From the NCBI GenBank assembly GCA_963634745.1, contig CAVHCX010000026.1:1-37116 (forward strand): DNA of 37,116 nucleotides. The letters run 5' to 3'. The notes under the pieces are model-generated. The model made no database searches. It worked only from the letters and a program-made list of their open reading frames with translations, and was not told the DNA's origin. Below, piece by piece: positions 18,251 to 25,824 of this stretch. The first letter of the stretch is position 1. The number at the start of each line of letters is the position of its first letter. A program made the position numbers and the translations under genes. This DNA comes from CAKRJP01 sp963634745. GTDB taxonomy: Bacteria > Bacillota > Clostridia > Lachnospirales > Lachnospiraceae.

Positions 18251-19148
18251 TACAGTTGGATATTCCATAAGACAGGGTGCCAAGAACATTCGAAGAAACA
18301 AGATGTTTTCTATTGCTTCTATTGCGACTATGGCGGCATGTATTTTCTTGTTTGGCTTATTTTACTCAATTGTTCTTAACTTTAATCATATAGTTGCAAA
18401 AGCTGAGGAAGGAGTGGCCATTACCGTTTTCTTTGACGAGGATGCGACACAGTCCCAGAAGAATAAGATCGGTAAAGAATTAGAGTCTGCCGATGGTGTT
18501 TTGGAAGTAAATTATGTAAGTGCTGATGAAGCATGGGACAAGTTTAAGACCGATTACTTCGGAGATTCGGCAGAATTGGCAGAGGGCTTCAAATCTGACA
18601 ATCCCTTAGCTAATTCAGACAACTATGAAGTATATATGGATGACGTTTCCAAACAAAAAAGCGTAGTTTCCTATGCGGAAAGCCTAGATGGTGTTCGTAA
18701 GGTTAATAAGTCTGATGTAGTAGCCAAGACCCTGACCAGTATGAACAAGTTGGTGGGAATTATTTCTGCAGGAATCATTGGAATTCTTCTTGCAGTATCC
18801 ATTTTCCTTATCAGCAATACGGTTACTATGGGTATTACCGTAAGAAGTGAGGAGATTGCCATTATGAAATACATAGGTGCCAAGGACGGTTTTGTCCGAG
18901 CTCCTTTCGTAATCGAAGGTCTTCTTATCGGAGTCATCGGTGCCCTGATTCCGCTTGTAATTTTATATTTTGCATATGATAAAGCAGTGGCTTACATTAT
19001 GGCGAAATTCAGCCTGCTTAACAATATCGTAGAATTTCTTCCGGTTATGGATGTATATCGCACCCTCTTGCCGGTAGGAGTTGCTCTGGGAGTCGGTATT
19101 GGTTTTGTGGGAAGTTTCTTCACAATTCGCAAGCACTTAAGAGTATAG
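18240..19148 (+). CDS. ftsX: Cell-division protein FtsX (permease-like subunit)
   Basis: FtsX carries the FtsE signal across the membrane to a hydrolase activator. The 302-residue protein has the usual topology: cytoplasmic start (GYSIRQGAKNIRRNKMFS), TM1 about residues 23-47, an extracellular domain of about 120 residues, then three membrane segments (about 173-195, 222-245, 270-292) with the FtsX-typical VTMGITVRSEEIAIMKYIGA between. The start is taken at ATG 18240, nine bases after AAAGGTGGG; a GTG at 18228 overlaps that site. It overlaps ftsE, and a strong hairpin separates it from the M23 peptidase gene. Confidence 0.95.
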   Translation: MRISTVGYSIRQGAKNIRRNKMFSIASIATMAACIFLFGLFYSIVLNFNHIVAKAEEGVAITVFFDEDATQSQKNKIGKELESADGVLEVNYVSADEAWDKFKTDYFGDSAELAEGFKSDNPLANSDNYEVYMDDVSKQKSVVSYAESLDGVRKVNKSDVVAKTLTSMNKLVGIISAGIIGILLAVSIFLISNTVTMGITVRSEEIAIMKYIGAKDGFVRAPFVIEGLLIGVIGALIPLVILYFAYDKAVAYIMAKFSLLNNIVEFLPVMDVYRTLLPVGVALGVGIGFVGSFFTIRKHLRV

Positions 19149-19156
19149 TATTTAAT

Positions 19157-19193
19157 CATTCTTCCCCTATGCCGGTGCGTAGGTGGAAGAATG
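19157..19193 (+). other. Intercistronic hairpin between ftsX and the M23 peptidase gene
   Basis: CATTCTTCC + CCTA (19157-19169) pairs with TAGG + GGAAGAATG (19180-19193), thirteen pairs with one bulged T, around a 10-base loop. No T run follows, so it is not a standard terminator. It may protect or process the transcript, or set the ratio of FtsEX to hydrolase. Confidence 0.7.
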
Positions 19194-19217
19194 TTGTGGT
19201 TATAAGGGGTAATACAT

Positions 19218-20351
19218 ATGATGAGAAAAAAGATGATAAGGGCACTTATTGCGCTTAGCCTCAGCCTTAGCCTGGCGCTTCCAGTACAGGCTACTGAGGT
19301 GGATGATGCCAAGAAAAAGGCAGACACCCTGCAGAATCAAAAAAAATCTGCAGAAAAAGAAAAAAACAGTTTGGTTACCCAGCTGGAAAGTAAAGTAAAA
19401 GAAATGGAAGAGGTCCAACAGAAGATTTCCGATAAGGAGACAGAGATCAAGGAAAAGGAAGATGAGTTGGTTACTGCCAAGGTAAATGAGAATACGCAAT
19501 ATACCAGTATGAAGAAGCGTATTAAATTTATGTATGAGAATGGCAATACCCAATTTGTGGAGATTTTGGTCAATGCAGAGTCGATCGGAGATTTTCTTAA
19601 TAAGGCAGAATATATCAATACCATTTCTACCTATGACAGGGATATGCTGGTAGAATACCAGGAAGTTGTTAAGGATGTAGAGGACCAGGAAACGGCCCTT
19701 CAGGCAGAGTATGAAGAACTGGACCAGATGCACGAGGACATTGTGGCCAAACAGGAAGAACTTACCAGTCTGGTAAATGATAAGTCTAAGGAAATTGCTT
19801 CCTTGGATAGTCAACTTACTGAAACCAATGCGAAAATTAAGGAACTGGAAGAGGCAGCCGCAGAGGCGCAGAGAAAGCAGCAGGAAGCCGCGGCGGCCGC
19901 AGCTGCAGCAGCTAAGGCTTCTTCGTCTTCAGGCAGCACATCCTATGTTGCCTCTGACAGCGTAGTGGTTAGCGGAAGCGGACAGTTTGCTAATCCTTGC
20001 CCGTCCGGAACGGTCAGCAGTACCTTTGGATATCGTGATTTTGACAGTTCCTTCCACAAGGGCTTAGACTTGGCTGCCTCAGAAGGAGCACCGACCTATG
20101 CCGCAGATGCAGGAACGGTTATTATTGCAGGATGGAGTGACAGTGCCGGTAACTGGGTAGTTATCGACCATGGAAACGGAATTGTTACCAAGTATATGCA
20201 TCATAGCGCATTGGCTGTATCTGCCGGACAAACAGTTGTAAAAGGCCAGCAGATCGGCTATGTGGGAAATACCGGAGACTCCTTTGGCGCTCATTTACAT
20301 TTCCAGGTGGAAGTAAATGGAACTGCAGTGGATCCGCAGGGATACCTATAA
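19218..20351 (+). CDS. Secreted M23 (LytM) peptidase with coiled coil, EnvC/PcsB-like partner of FtsEX
   Basis: The 377-residue protein has a signal peptide (MMRKKMIRALI, a Leu/Ser-rich core, cleavage probably after PVQA), a long coiled coil (about residues 28-215, Glu/Lys/Gln-rich), an Ala/Ser linker (about 220-245) and a C-terminal LytM domain. The zinc residues are present: His280 and Asp284 in HKGLDL, and HLHF with His361, so it is probably an active endopeptidase and not a degenerate EnvC-like activator. Coiled coil plus hydrolase domain next to ftsEX is the arrangement of EnvC or PcsB-type partners, which the FtsX external domain controls. AAGGGG precedes the ATG. Confidence 0.9.
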   Translation: MMRKKMIRALIALSLSLSLALPVQATEVDDAKKKADTLQNQKKSAEKEKNSLVTQLESKVKEMEEVQQKISDKETEIKEKEDELVTAKVNENTQYTSMKKRIKFMYENGNTQFVEILVNAESIGDFLNKAEYINTISTYDRDMLVEYQEVVKDVEDQETALQAEYEELDQMHEDIVAKQEELTSLVNDKSKEIASLDSQLTETNAKIKELEEAAAEAQRKQQEAAAAAAAAAKASSSSGSTSYVASDSVVVSGSGQFANPCPSGTVSSTFGYRDFDSSFHKGLDLAASEGAPTYAADAGTVIIAGWSDSAGNWVVIDHGNGIVTKYMHHSALAVSAGQTVVKGQQIGYVGNTGDSFGAHLHFQVEVNGTAVDPQGYL

Positions 20352-20372
20352 TAGCGGGGGAGAATAAAGAGC

Positions 20373-21617
20373 ATGGAAACTAATAAAGAAGAACAAAAAG
20401 ATGGACTTTCAGAGGAAAAGACTCTAGAGAGCCTTCCCTCAGGCAAGAAGTCTACAGGATTTTTTAAAGGCGTCTTGGTAGGAGCTCTTGCAGCCTTCCT
20501 GCTTGTGGGAGTTATAGCCGGGGGCTTTAAGCTTTTGACCGGCACTTCAAGTGACGTGGTCAGCGATGCGACCCTAAAAAAACTATCCAAGATACAGAGA
20601 ATCGTCAAGGAAAAGTTCCTTTATGAGGAAGATGAGGATGCCGTTCAGGATGGAATTTTAAAAGGATATGTGGACGGCTTAGACGATGTTTACTCTGCTT
20701 ACTATGACAAAGAAGAAACAAAAGCCTTGCAGGAGTCAACTAGCGGAGAATATTACGGAGTAGGAGCAGTTCTTAGCGAGGATGCCACGACAGGGGTAGT
20801 AACCATTGTAGAAGTATATGAAGACTCTCCCGCAGAGAAGGCGGGCCTCAAAGCAGAAGATATCCTCTATAAGGTGGATGATAGAGAGGTTACAGGTATG
20901 GACCTAACCGAAGTGGTTAGCTATATCAAGGGAGATGAGGGGACGGATGTTGTTCTTACCGTAATCCGGGGGGATGAAGAAGACGAGATTGACCTTACCG
21001 CCACCAGAGCTAAGATAGAAATCCATACAGTTTCCTACGAGATGTTGGAGGATAAGATCGGATATATCAAGGTTACGGAATTTGATACGGTAACGTCACA
21101 GCAGTATACAGATGCCTTGGATGACCTGGAAAGCCAGGGGATGGAGCGGCTGATCGTAGACCTTAGAAATAATCCGGGAGGAAATGTAAGCACCGTCTGC
21201 GATATGCTAGATCGGATGCTGCCGGAAGGCCTGATCGTATATACCCAGGACAAAGATGGAAATAAGAATGAGGCGACCTCTGACGAGGAGAATCAATTTA
21301 CCAAACCTATGGTCGTACTTATGAACGGCAACAGTGCCAGCGCTTCGGAAATTTATGCAGGTGCCATTCAAGATTATGGACTCGGCAAGATCGTAGGAAC
21401 CCAGTCTTATGGAAAGGGCGTGGTGCAGCAGATCTTTGATCTGGGAGATGAGACCAGCCTGAAAATTACCATTGCAGATTATTACACACCCAAGGGAAGA
21501 AATATTAATGGCCAGGGAATTAGCCCGGATGTAGAAGTTGAGTATCAAAAAGATGAGAATGATGCAGATGCTGACAATCAATTAGAAAAGGCCATTGAAG
21601 TTGTAAAATCAGAATAA
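20373..21617 (+). CDS. C-terminal processing protease (S41 family, CtpA/CtpB-like), membrane anchored
   Basis: The 414-residue protein has a short cytoplasmic start, one membrane segment (about residues 32-53, FKGVLVGALAAFLLVGVIAG), a region leading to a PDZ domain (about 118-200; YYGVGAVLSED, EDSPAEKAGLKAEDILYKVDD) and the S41 protease domain. The catalytic pair is present: Ser323 in NSASASEIYAG and Lys348 in QSYGKGVVQ. It probably trims or degrades exported proteins from their C-terminus. Its position 21 bases after the M23 peptidase gene suggests that peptidase or another division hydrolase as substrate, as Ctp proteases control peptidoglycan hydrolases in other bacteria. It is the last gene before a terminator. 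Confidence 0.94.
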   Translation: METNKEEQKDGLSEEKTLESLPSGKKSTGFFKGVLVGALAAFLLVGVIAGGFKLLTGTSSDVVSDATLKKLSKIQRIVKEKFLYEEDEDAVQDGILKGYVDGLDDVYSAYYDKEETKALQESTSGEYYGVGAVLSEDATTGVVTIVEVYEDSPAEKAGLKAEDILYKVDDREVTGMDLTEVVSYIKGDEGTDVVLTVIRGDEEDEIDLTATRAKIEIHTVSYEMLEDKIGYIKVTEFDTVTSQQYTDALDDLESQGMERLIVDLRNNPGGNVSTVCDMLDRMLPEGLIVYTQDKDGNKNEATSDEENQFTKPMVVLMNGNSASASEIYAGAIQDYGLGKIVGTQSYGKGVVQQIFDLGDETSLKITIADYYTPKGRNINGQGISPDVEVEYQKDENDADADNQLEKAIEVVKSE

Positions 21618-21627
21618 AAAGGATTTT

Positions 21628-21662
21628 AGAAGAGGAGAAAGAAGATCTCCTCTTCTTTTTTT
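21628..21662 (+). terminator. Rho-independent terminator after the ftsEX-Ctp operon
   Basis: AGAAGAGGAGA (21628-21638) pairs perfectly with TCTCCTCTTCT (21646-21656) around a 7-base loop and is followed by T residues. Confidence 0.93.
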
Positions 21663-21678
21663 ACCCATATAAGGAGTC

Positions 21679-21707
21679 TTGTTCCAAGAGACTTGATATG
21701 TTATGAT
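21679..21707 (+). promoter_or_regulatory. Promoter of the pyr operon
   Basis: TTGTTC (21679-21684), 17 bases, then TATGAT (21702-21707) preceded by TGT, an extended -10. Predicted start is near 21714, giving a 63-base leader. No PyrR attenuator with alternative hairpins and no terminator is visible in that leader. Confidence 0.7.
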
Positions 21708-21735
21708 AAACAAGATAGAGAAATTCTGTCGTTCA

Positions 21736-21780
21736 ATGAAATTAATCATAATGAATCATAAGCAGGAGGATGAATCATGA
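21736..21780 (+). CDS. Possible 14-codon upstream reading frame overlapping the pyrF start
   Basis: In the pyr leader an ATG at 21736 opens a frame reading MKLIIMNHKQEDES and ending in TGA at 21778-21780, overlapping the pyrF ATG (21777) as ATGA. Its own ribosome site is weak (GAGA about 15 bases upstream), while pyrF has a strong AGGAGG at 21764-21769 inside this frame. It could be chance; coupling or leader-based control is the alternative. Confidence 0.22.
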   Translation: MKLIIMNHKQEDES

Positions 21781-22703
21781 TCAACAAACTTATTGAAAAT
21801 ATAAAGAAAACAGGGGCCCCCATCGTGGTTGGATTAGATCCAAAGCTTGATTTTGTTCCTAAGCAGGTTCAGGAGAAGGCCTATGCAGAATTCGGTGAGA
21901 CCTTAGAAGGAGCTGCCGAGGCTATTTGGCAGTTTAATAAAGAGATTGTTGATCATACCTATGATCTGATACCGGCAGTTAAACCACAGATTGCCATGTA
22001 TGAGCAGTTTGGAATTCCGGGCTTAGAGGCTTTTAAAAAGACCGTAGATTACTGTAAGGAAAAGGGATTGGTAGTGATCGGAGATATCAAGCGTGGAGAT
22101 ATCGGATCTACATCTGCAGCCTATGCAGTCGGCCATATCGGAAAGGTCCAGGTAGGAAGCAAGACCTATGCTCCTTTTGATGAGGACTTTGTAACAGTGA
22201 ATCCATACTTGGGTTCCGACGGAGTAAATCCTTTTATTGATATCTGTAAAGAAGAAAAGAAGGGACTCTTTATATTAGTAAAAACATCCAATCCTTCCAG
22301 TGGGGAATTCCAGGATCAGTTGGTAGATGGAAAGCCCTTGTATGAGCTGGTAGGTGAGAAGGTAGCCCAGTGGGGAGAAGCCTGCATGGGGGATGAATAC
22401 AGCTATATCGGAGCAGTTGTAGGAGCAACTTATCCGGAGATGGGTAAGGTGTTAAGAAAGGTTATGCCAAAGTCCTATATCTTAGTTCCGGGCTATGGTG
22501 CCCAGGGTGGACAGGGAAAAGACCTGGTGCATTTCTTTAATGAGGATGGCTTGGGAGCCATTGTAAATTCTTCCCGCGGAATTATTGCGGCCTACAAGCA
22601 GGACCAGTATGCGAAGTTTGGAGAAGAGCATTTTGGCCAGGCATCCAGAGCAGCTGTGGAGGCTATGGTAGCAGACATTCAGGGAGCATTGAATAACCGA
22701 TAG
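21777..22703 (+). CDS. pyrF: Orotidine 5'-phosphate decarboxylase, type 2
   Basis: PyrF makes UMP from OMP, the last step of pyrimidine synthesis. The 308-residue length and sequence fit the longer type 2 group: VVGLDPKLDFVP near the start, the catalytic Asp-Lys-Asp array in GDIKRGDIGSTSAAYA, VNPYLGSDGV, and the late phosphate-binding region ending in VNSSRGII. AGGAGG lies seven bases before the ATG. It heads the pyrF-pyrK-pyrD-pyrE group and is separated from pyrK by a 64-base gap that holds a strong hairpin. Confidence 0.96.
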   Translation: MINKLIENIKKTGAPIVVGLDPKLDFVPKQVQEKAYAEFGETLEGAAEAIWQFNKEIVDHTYDLIPAVKPQIAMYEQFGIPGLEAFKKTVDYCKEKGLVVIGDIKRGDIGSTSAAYAVGHIGKVQVGSKTYAPFDEDFVTVNPYLGSDGVNPFIDICKEEKKGLFILVKTSNPSSGEFQDQLVDGKPLYELVGEKVAQWGEACMGDEYSYIGAVVGATYPEMGKVLRKVMPKSYILVPGYGAQGGQGKDLVHFFNEDGLGAIVNSSRGIIAAYKQDQYAKFGEEHFGQASRAAVEAMVADIQGALNNR

Positions 22704-22718
22704 ATTTGTGACAAGTTA

Positions 22719-22751
22719 GAGCACCGGCTTGCAATTTGCAGGCGGGTGCTC
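22719..22751 (+). other. Strong hairpin between pyrF and pyrK
   Basis: GAGCACC (22719-22725) pairs with GGTGCTC (22745-22751); inside, after a one-base G-G mismatch, GCTTGC (22727-22732) pairs with GCAGGC (22738-22743, one G-T), leaving a 5-base loop. No T run follows, so it is not a simple terminator. The pyrK ribosome site starts four bases after the stem, so the fold could influence pyrK translation or mRNA processing. Confidence 0.72.
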
Positions 22752-22767
22752 CTTAGGAGATAGACAG

Positions 22768-23550
22768 ATGAAAAAACAAAAAGAAGAGGCGAAGGTTTTA
22801 TCCCAGGAAGAACTGGCACCCGGAATCTTTAGCCTGATCATAGAGACGGAGGCGTCAAAGACTGCAAGACCCGGACAGTTCGTCTCTGTATATACAAAAG
22901 ATGCCGGCAAGTTATTGCCAAGACCCATCAGTATTTGCGAGATCAATAAGGAGGAAGGCTCTCTTAGGCTGGTATACCGTGTGACAGGTAAGAATACCGG
23001 TACTATGGAATTTTCCAAATTAAAGGCAGGGGATACAGTGCCTGTCATCGGACCTTTGGGAAATGGCTTCCCCTATGAGGAAGCGAGAGGAAAGAAAGTC
23101 TTTCTTATAGGAGGAGGCATTGGCGTTCCCCCGATTTTGGAACTGGCAAAGGAAATAGACTGTCAGAAGAAACAGATCGTAGTCGGCTACCGGGATGCCA
23201 ATAATTTCCTGAAGGAAGAATTTGAAGCCAACGGGGAACTTTACATTTCTACAGAAGACGGAAGCGTGGGCACCAAGGGAAATGTAATGAATGCCATTGA
23301 AGAAGGCGGCCTTGAGGCAGATATGATTTTTGCCTGCGGCCCTACTCCTATGCTTCGGGCGATTAAGACTTATGCCGAGGAGAAGGGGATTACTTGCTAT
23401 ATTTCCCTGGAGGAGAGAATGGCCTGCGGAATCGGAGCCTGTCTTGCCTGTGTTTGCAAGACCAAAGAGGTAGATGCCCACAGCAATGTCCATAATAAAC
23501 GCATTTGCAAGGACGGCCCGGTATTCTTATCTACGGAGGTGGAAATCTAA
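22768..23550 (+). CDS. pyrK: Dihydroorotate dehydrogenase electron-transfer subunit
   Basis: PyrK carries FAD and a [2Fe-2S] cluster and passes electrons from PyrD to NAD+. The 260-residue protein has the ferredoxin-reductase-like FAD domain (RPISICEIN, LVYRVTGKNTG), an NAD-binding domain (LIGGGIGVPPILELA, FACGPTPMLRA) and the C-terminal cysteine cluster ERMACGIGACLACVCKT plus a further Cys in KRICKDGPVF. The start is ATG 22768 after AGGAGA; longer forms from TTG 22729 would begin inside the hairpin. Its stop overlaps the pyrD start by one base. Confidence 0.96.
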   Translation: MKKQKEEAKVLSQEELAPGIFSLIIETEASKTARPGQFVSVYTKDAGKLLPRPISICEINKEEGSLRLVYRVTGKNTGTMEFSKLKAGDTVPVIGPLGNGFPYEEARGKKVFLIGGGIGVPPILELAKEIDCQKKQIVVGYRDANNFLKEEFEANGELYISTEDGSVGTKGNVMNAIEEGGLEADMIFACGPTPMLRAIKTYAEEKGITCYISLEERMACGIGACLACVCKTKEVDAHSNVHNKRICKDGPVFLSTEVEI

Positions 23551-24452
23551 TGGATATGTCAGTGAATATTGCAGGAGTAGAATGGAAAAATCCTGTGACT
23601 GTAGCCTCAGGAACCTTTGGCTCGGGAGAAGAATTTTCAGAATATGTAGATTTAAATACTTTGGGAGCGGTTACTACAAAGGGTGTGGCCAATGTGCCAT
23701 GGCCGGGAAATCCAACCCCCAGAGTGGCGGAAGTATACGGGGGGATGATGAATGCCATCGGCCTTCAAAATCCCGGTATTGAACTTTTTTGTAAAAGAGA
23801 TATTCCCTACCTGAAACAGTTCGATACCAAGATTATTGTAAATGTATGCGGACATGCGCCGGAGGAATATTTAGAAGTAGTGGAGCGTCTCCAGGATGAG
23901 CCCATTGACATGATGGAGATCAATATTTCCTGCCCAAATGTGAATGCAGGTTTTTTGGCCTTTGGACAAGATGCAAAGCATGTGGAGGAGCTTACCGGAC
24001 AGATTAAAAAAATCGCAAAACAGCCGATTATTATGAAGCTTACCCCCAATGTAACTGATATTACTGAGATTGCTAAGGCAGCTGAGGCCGGTGGAGCGGA
24101 TGCCGTGTCTCTGATTAATACCTTGACAGGTATGAAGATTGACATTCGAAGACAGGCCTTTGCCGTAGCTAATAAAACGGGAGGCGTCTCAGGCCCTATT
24201 GTAAAGCCTATTGCGGTTCGCATGGTTTACCAGGTGGCCCAGGCTGTCAAGATCCCGATTATCGGTATGGGAGGAATTTCTTGCCCGGAGGATGCCATTG
24301 AATTTTTACTGGCAGGAGCTTCTGCTGTATCTGTAGGTACAGCCAATTTCCACAACCCGGCAGTGACCAAAGAGGTGATAGAGGGAATTGAAAGTTACAT
24401 GAAAGAGTATGGCTTTCAGTCTGTAAAAGATATGGTAGGCCTTGTGAAATAA
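23550..24452 (+). CDS. pyrD: Dihydroorotate dehydrogenase, class 1B catalytic subunit
   Basis: PyrD oxidises dihydroorotate to orotate with FMN. The 300-residue TIM-barrel protein has the FMN-binding start (NPVTVASGTFGSG), the catalytic-loop Cys in EINISCPNVNAG, IMKLTPNVTD, SLINTLTGMKID and the late phosphate-binding GMGGISCPEDA. The presence of pyrK directly upstream identifies class 1B, the NAD+-dependent heterotetramer, rather than the quinone- or fumarate-dependent types. The ATG at 23550 shares its A with the pyrK stop and follows GGAGGTGG. Confidence 0.97.
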   Translation: MDMSVNIAGVEWKNPVTVASGTFGSGEEFSEYVDLNTLGAVTTKGVANVPWPGNPTPRVAEVYGGMMNAIGLQNPGIELFCKRDIPYLKQFDTKIIVNVCGHAPEEYLEVVERLQDEPIDMMEINISCPNVNAGFLAFGQDAKHVEELTGQIKKIAKQPIIMKLTPNVTDITEIAKAAEAGGADAVSLINTLTGMKIDIRRQAFAVANKTGGVSGPIVKPIAVRMVYQVAQAVKIPIIGMGGISCPEDAIEFLLAGASAVSVGTANFHNPAVTKEVIEGIESYMKEYGFQSVKDMVGLVK

Positions 24453-24470
24453 GAGATGGAGGATAAAACA

Positions 24471-25151
24471 ATGGAAAGCTATAAGCAGGAATTTATAGAT
24501 TTTATGGTAGAAAGTGATGTTTTAAAATTTGGAGAATTTACTTTAAAAAGTGGCCGTAAGTCTCCCTTTTTCATGAATGCGGGAGCTTATGTTACAGGTT
24601 CTCAGCTGAAAAAATTAGGAGAATACTATGCAAAAGCAATTCATAATACCTACGGAGATGATTTTGATGTCCTCTTTGGACCGGCTTACAAGGGAATCCC
24701 TCTCAGCGTAGTGACAGCTATCGCCTACAGTGAGCTTTATGGAAAAGAAGTCCGCTATTGCTCTGACCGTAAGGAAGAAAAAGATCATGGGGCAGACAAG
24801 GGAAAATTCCTTGGAAGCAGCTTAAAAGATGGGGACCGTGTGATCATGATCGAGGATGTAACTACCTCCGGAAAGTCCATGGAAGAGACCGTTCCTAAGG
24901 TAAGAAATGCCGCTGATGTTACCATCGTAGGTCTTATGGTATCCCTAAACCGCATGGAAGTGGGAAAAGGAAATGAAAAATGCGCCTTGGATGAGATCAA
25001 GGATCTTTACGACTTTGATACCGCGGCCATTGTCACCATGGAAGATGTGGTAGAATGCCTTTACAATAAGGAAAAAAATGGCAAAATCCTGATTGATGAT
25101 AGCTTAAAAGCTGCCATCGATGCATATTATGAGCAATATGGTGCAAAATAA
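24471..25151 (+). CDS. pyrE: Orotate phosphoribosyltransferase
   Basis: PyrE joins orotate to PRPP to give OMP, the substrate of PyrF at the head of this operon. The 226-residue protein shows LKSGRKSPFF near the start, the substrate loop FGPAYKGIPLS, the flexible catalytic loop DRKEEKDHGADKG and the PRPP-binding motif VIMIEDVTTSGKS. The start at 24471 follows GGAGGA at 24461; the ATG at 24456 upstream of that site is rejected. No terminator is visible after the gene, so the next small genes may be co-transcribed. Confidence 0.97.
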   Translation: MESYKQEFIDFMVESDVLKFGEFTLKSGRKSPFFMNAGAYVTGSQLKKLGEYYAKAIHNTYGDDFDVLFGPAYKGIPLSVVTAIAYSELYGKEVRYCSDRKEEKDHGADKGKFLGSSLKDGDRVIMIEDVTTSGKSMEETVPKVRNAADVTIVGLMVSLNRMEVGKGNEKCALDEIKDLYDFDTAAIVTMEDVVECLYNKEKNGKILIDDSLKAAIDAYYEQYGAK

Positions 25152-25173
25152 TCCGACGGAGGTTGAATAATTT

Positions 25174-25326
25174 ATGAATGAAAAAGCATATAAGTCTATG
25201 ACTTTTGCAGGGGGAGCTGCTATTACAGTAGGGATCATCACCTTGGTGGTTGGAACAGTTACAGGTATCATATCGATTGTTAGTGGCGCACGTCTGTTGA
25301 AGGATAAAAAAGGCTTGATTTTTTAA
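25174..25326 (+). CDS. 50-residue single-pass membrane peptide, unknown
   Basis: A short frame starts at ATG 25174, with CGGAGGT ten bases upstream, and runs 50 codons to TAA at 25326. It begins MNEKAYKSMTF, then has a continuous Gly/Ile/Val/Thr-rich hydrophobic stretch (about residues 12-38) with no charges, then a basic tail SGARLLKDKK. It looks like a real small membrane protein, with good ribosome site, fit between pyrE and the VanZ-like gene, and positive-inside tail. I do not recognise a family, and no function is suggested beyond membrane location. Confidence 0.65.
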   Translation: MNEKAYKSMTFAGGAAITVGIITLVVGTVTGIISIVSGARLLKDKKGLIF

Positions 25327-25350
25327 TCCGATACAAAGAGGTGCTTATAC

Positions 25351-25824
25351 TTGAATCAAAAAAATAAAAAGAAAATACGGGTCATGGGCAAGATCCTGTT
25401 TGTACTATATGTTGTTTTTATCGTCTACTTTTTGATATTTTCTGACTGGTACGGAAGAACAGGAACCATGGATAGCTACCATTATAATCTGGTACCCTTT
25501 CAGGAGATTAAACGTTTTTGGAATTATAGGGCAGATGTAGGTTTCTTTGCCATGTTTACTAATTTGTTTGGAAATGTTGTAATCTTTGTCCCCTTTGGAA
25601 TTTTTTTGCCAATGGCCAGTAAATATAGAAATATCTTCGCTACATTTTTCAGCAGTTTCGGTATTAGCTTATGCGTGGAGATATTTCAATTGATCACAAG
25701 GGTGGGATGCTTTGATGTAGACGATCTGATGTTGAACACGCTTGGAGGATTAATCGGACATGCATTATATACCATATTTGTAATCTTAAGGAGAAGGCAT
25801 GTTAATAGGAAGAAAACAAAGTAG
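25351..25824 (+). CDS. VanZ-like membrane protein
   Basis: The 157-residue protein has about four membrane segments (near residues 12-31, 66-88, 96-115 and 128-150) and VanZ-type motifs: NLVPFQEIKRFW, NLFGNVVIFVPFGIFLP, CVEIFQL and DVDDLMLNTLGGLIG. VanZ family members occur in many Gram-positive bacteria; one gives low-level teicoplanin resistance but the usual role is unknown, and no van cluster is present here. The start is probably the TTG at 25351, eight bases after AAAGAGGT; an ATG at 25384 is possible but would remove the N-terminal basic end. Its 3' end overlaps the next gene by 26 bases. Confidence 0.85.
   Translation: MNQKNKKKIRVMGKILFVLYVVFIVYFLIFSDWYGRTGTMDSYHYNLVPFQEIKRFWNYRADVGFFAMFTNLFGNVVIFVPFGIFLPMASKYRNIFATFFSSFGISLCVEIFQLITRVGCFDVDDLMLNTLGGLIGHALYTIFVILRRRHVNRKKTK

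Noticed and set aside
19200..19814. A 204-codon minus-strand frame over the M23 peptidase, rich in Leu and Phe
   Set aside because: The hydrophobic look arises from reading the Glu/Lys/Gln-rich coiled-coil codons backwards; no start signal or family match.
21708..21776. PyrR attenuator or pyrimidine riboswitch in the pyr leader
   Set aside because: The leader is only about 63 bases, has no terminator hairpin and no alternative stem.
22729..22767. Longer PyrK starting at TTG 22729
   Set aside because: This start is inside the intercistronic hairpin, and AGGAGA fits ATG 22768.
23020..23493. A 157-codon minus-strand frame inside pyrK
   Set aside because: Shadow of a conserved gene; no ribosome site and no motif.
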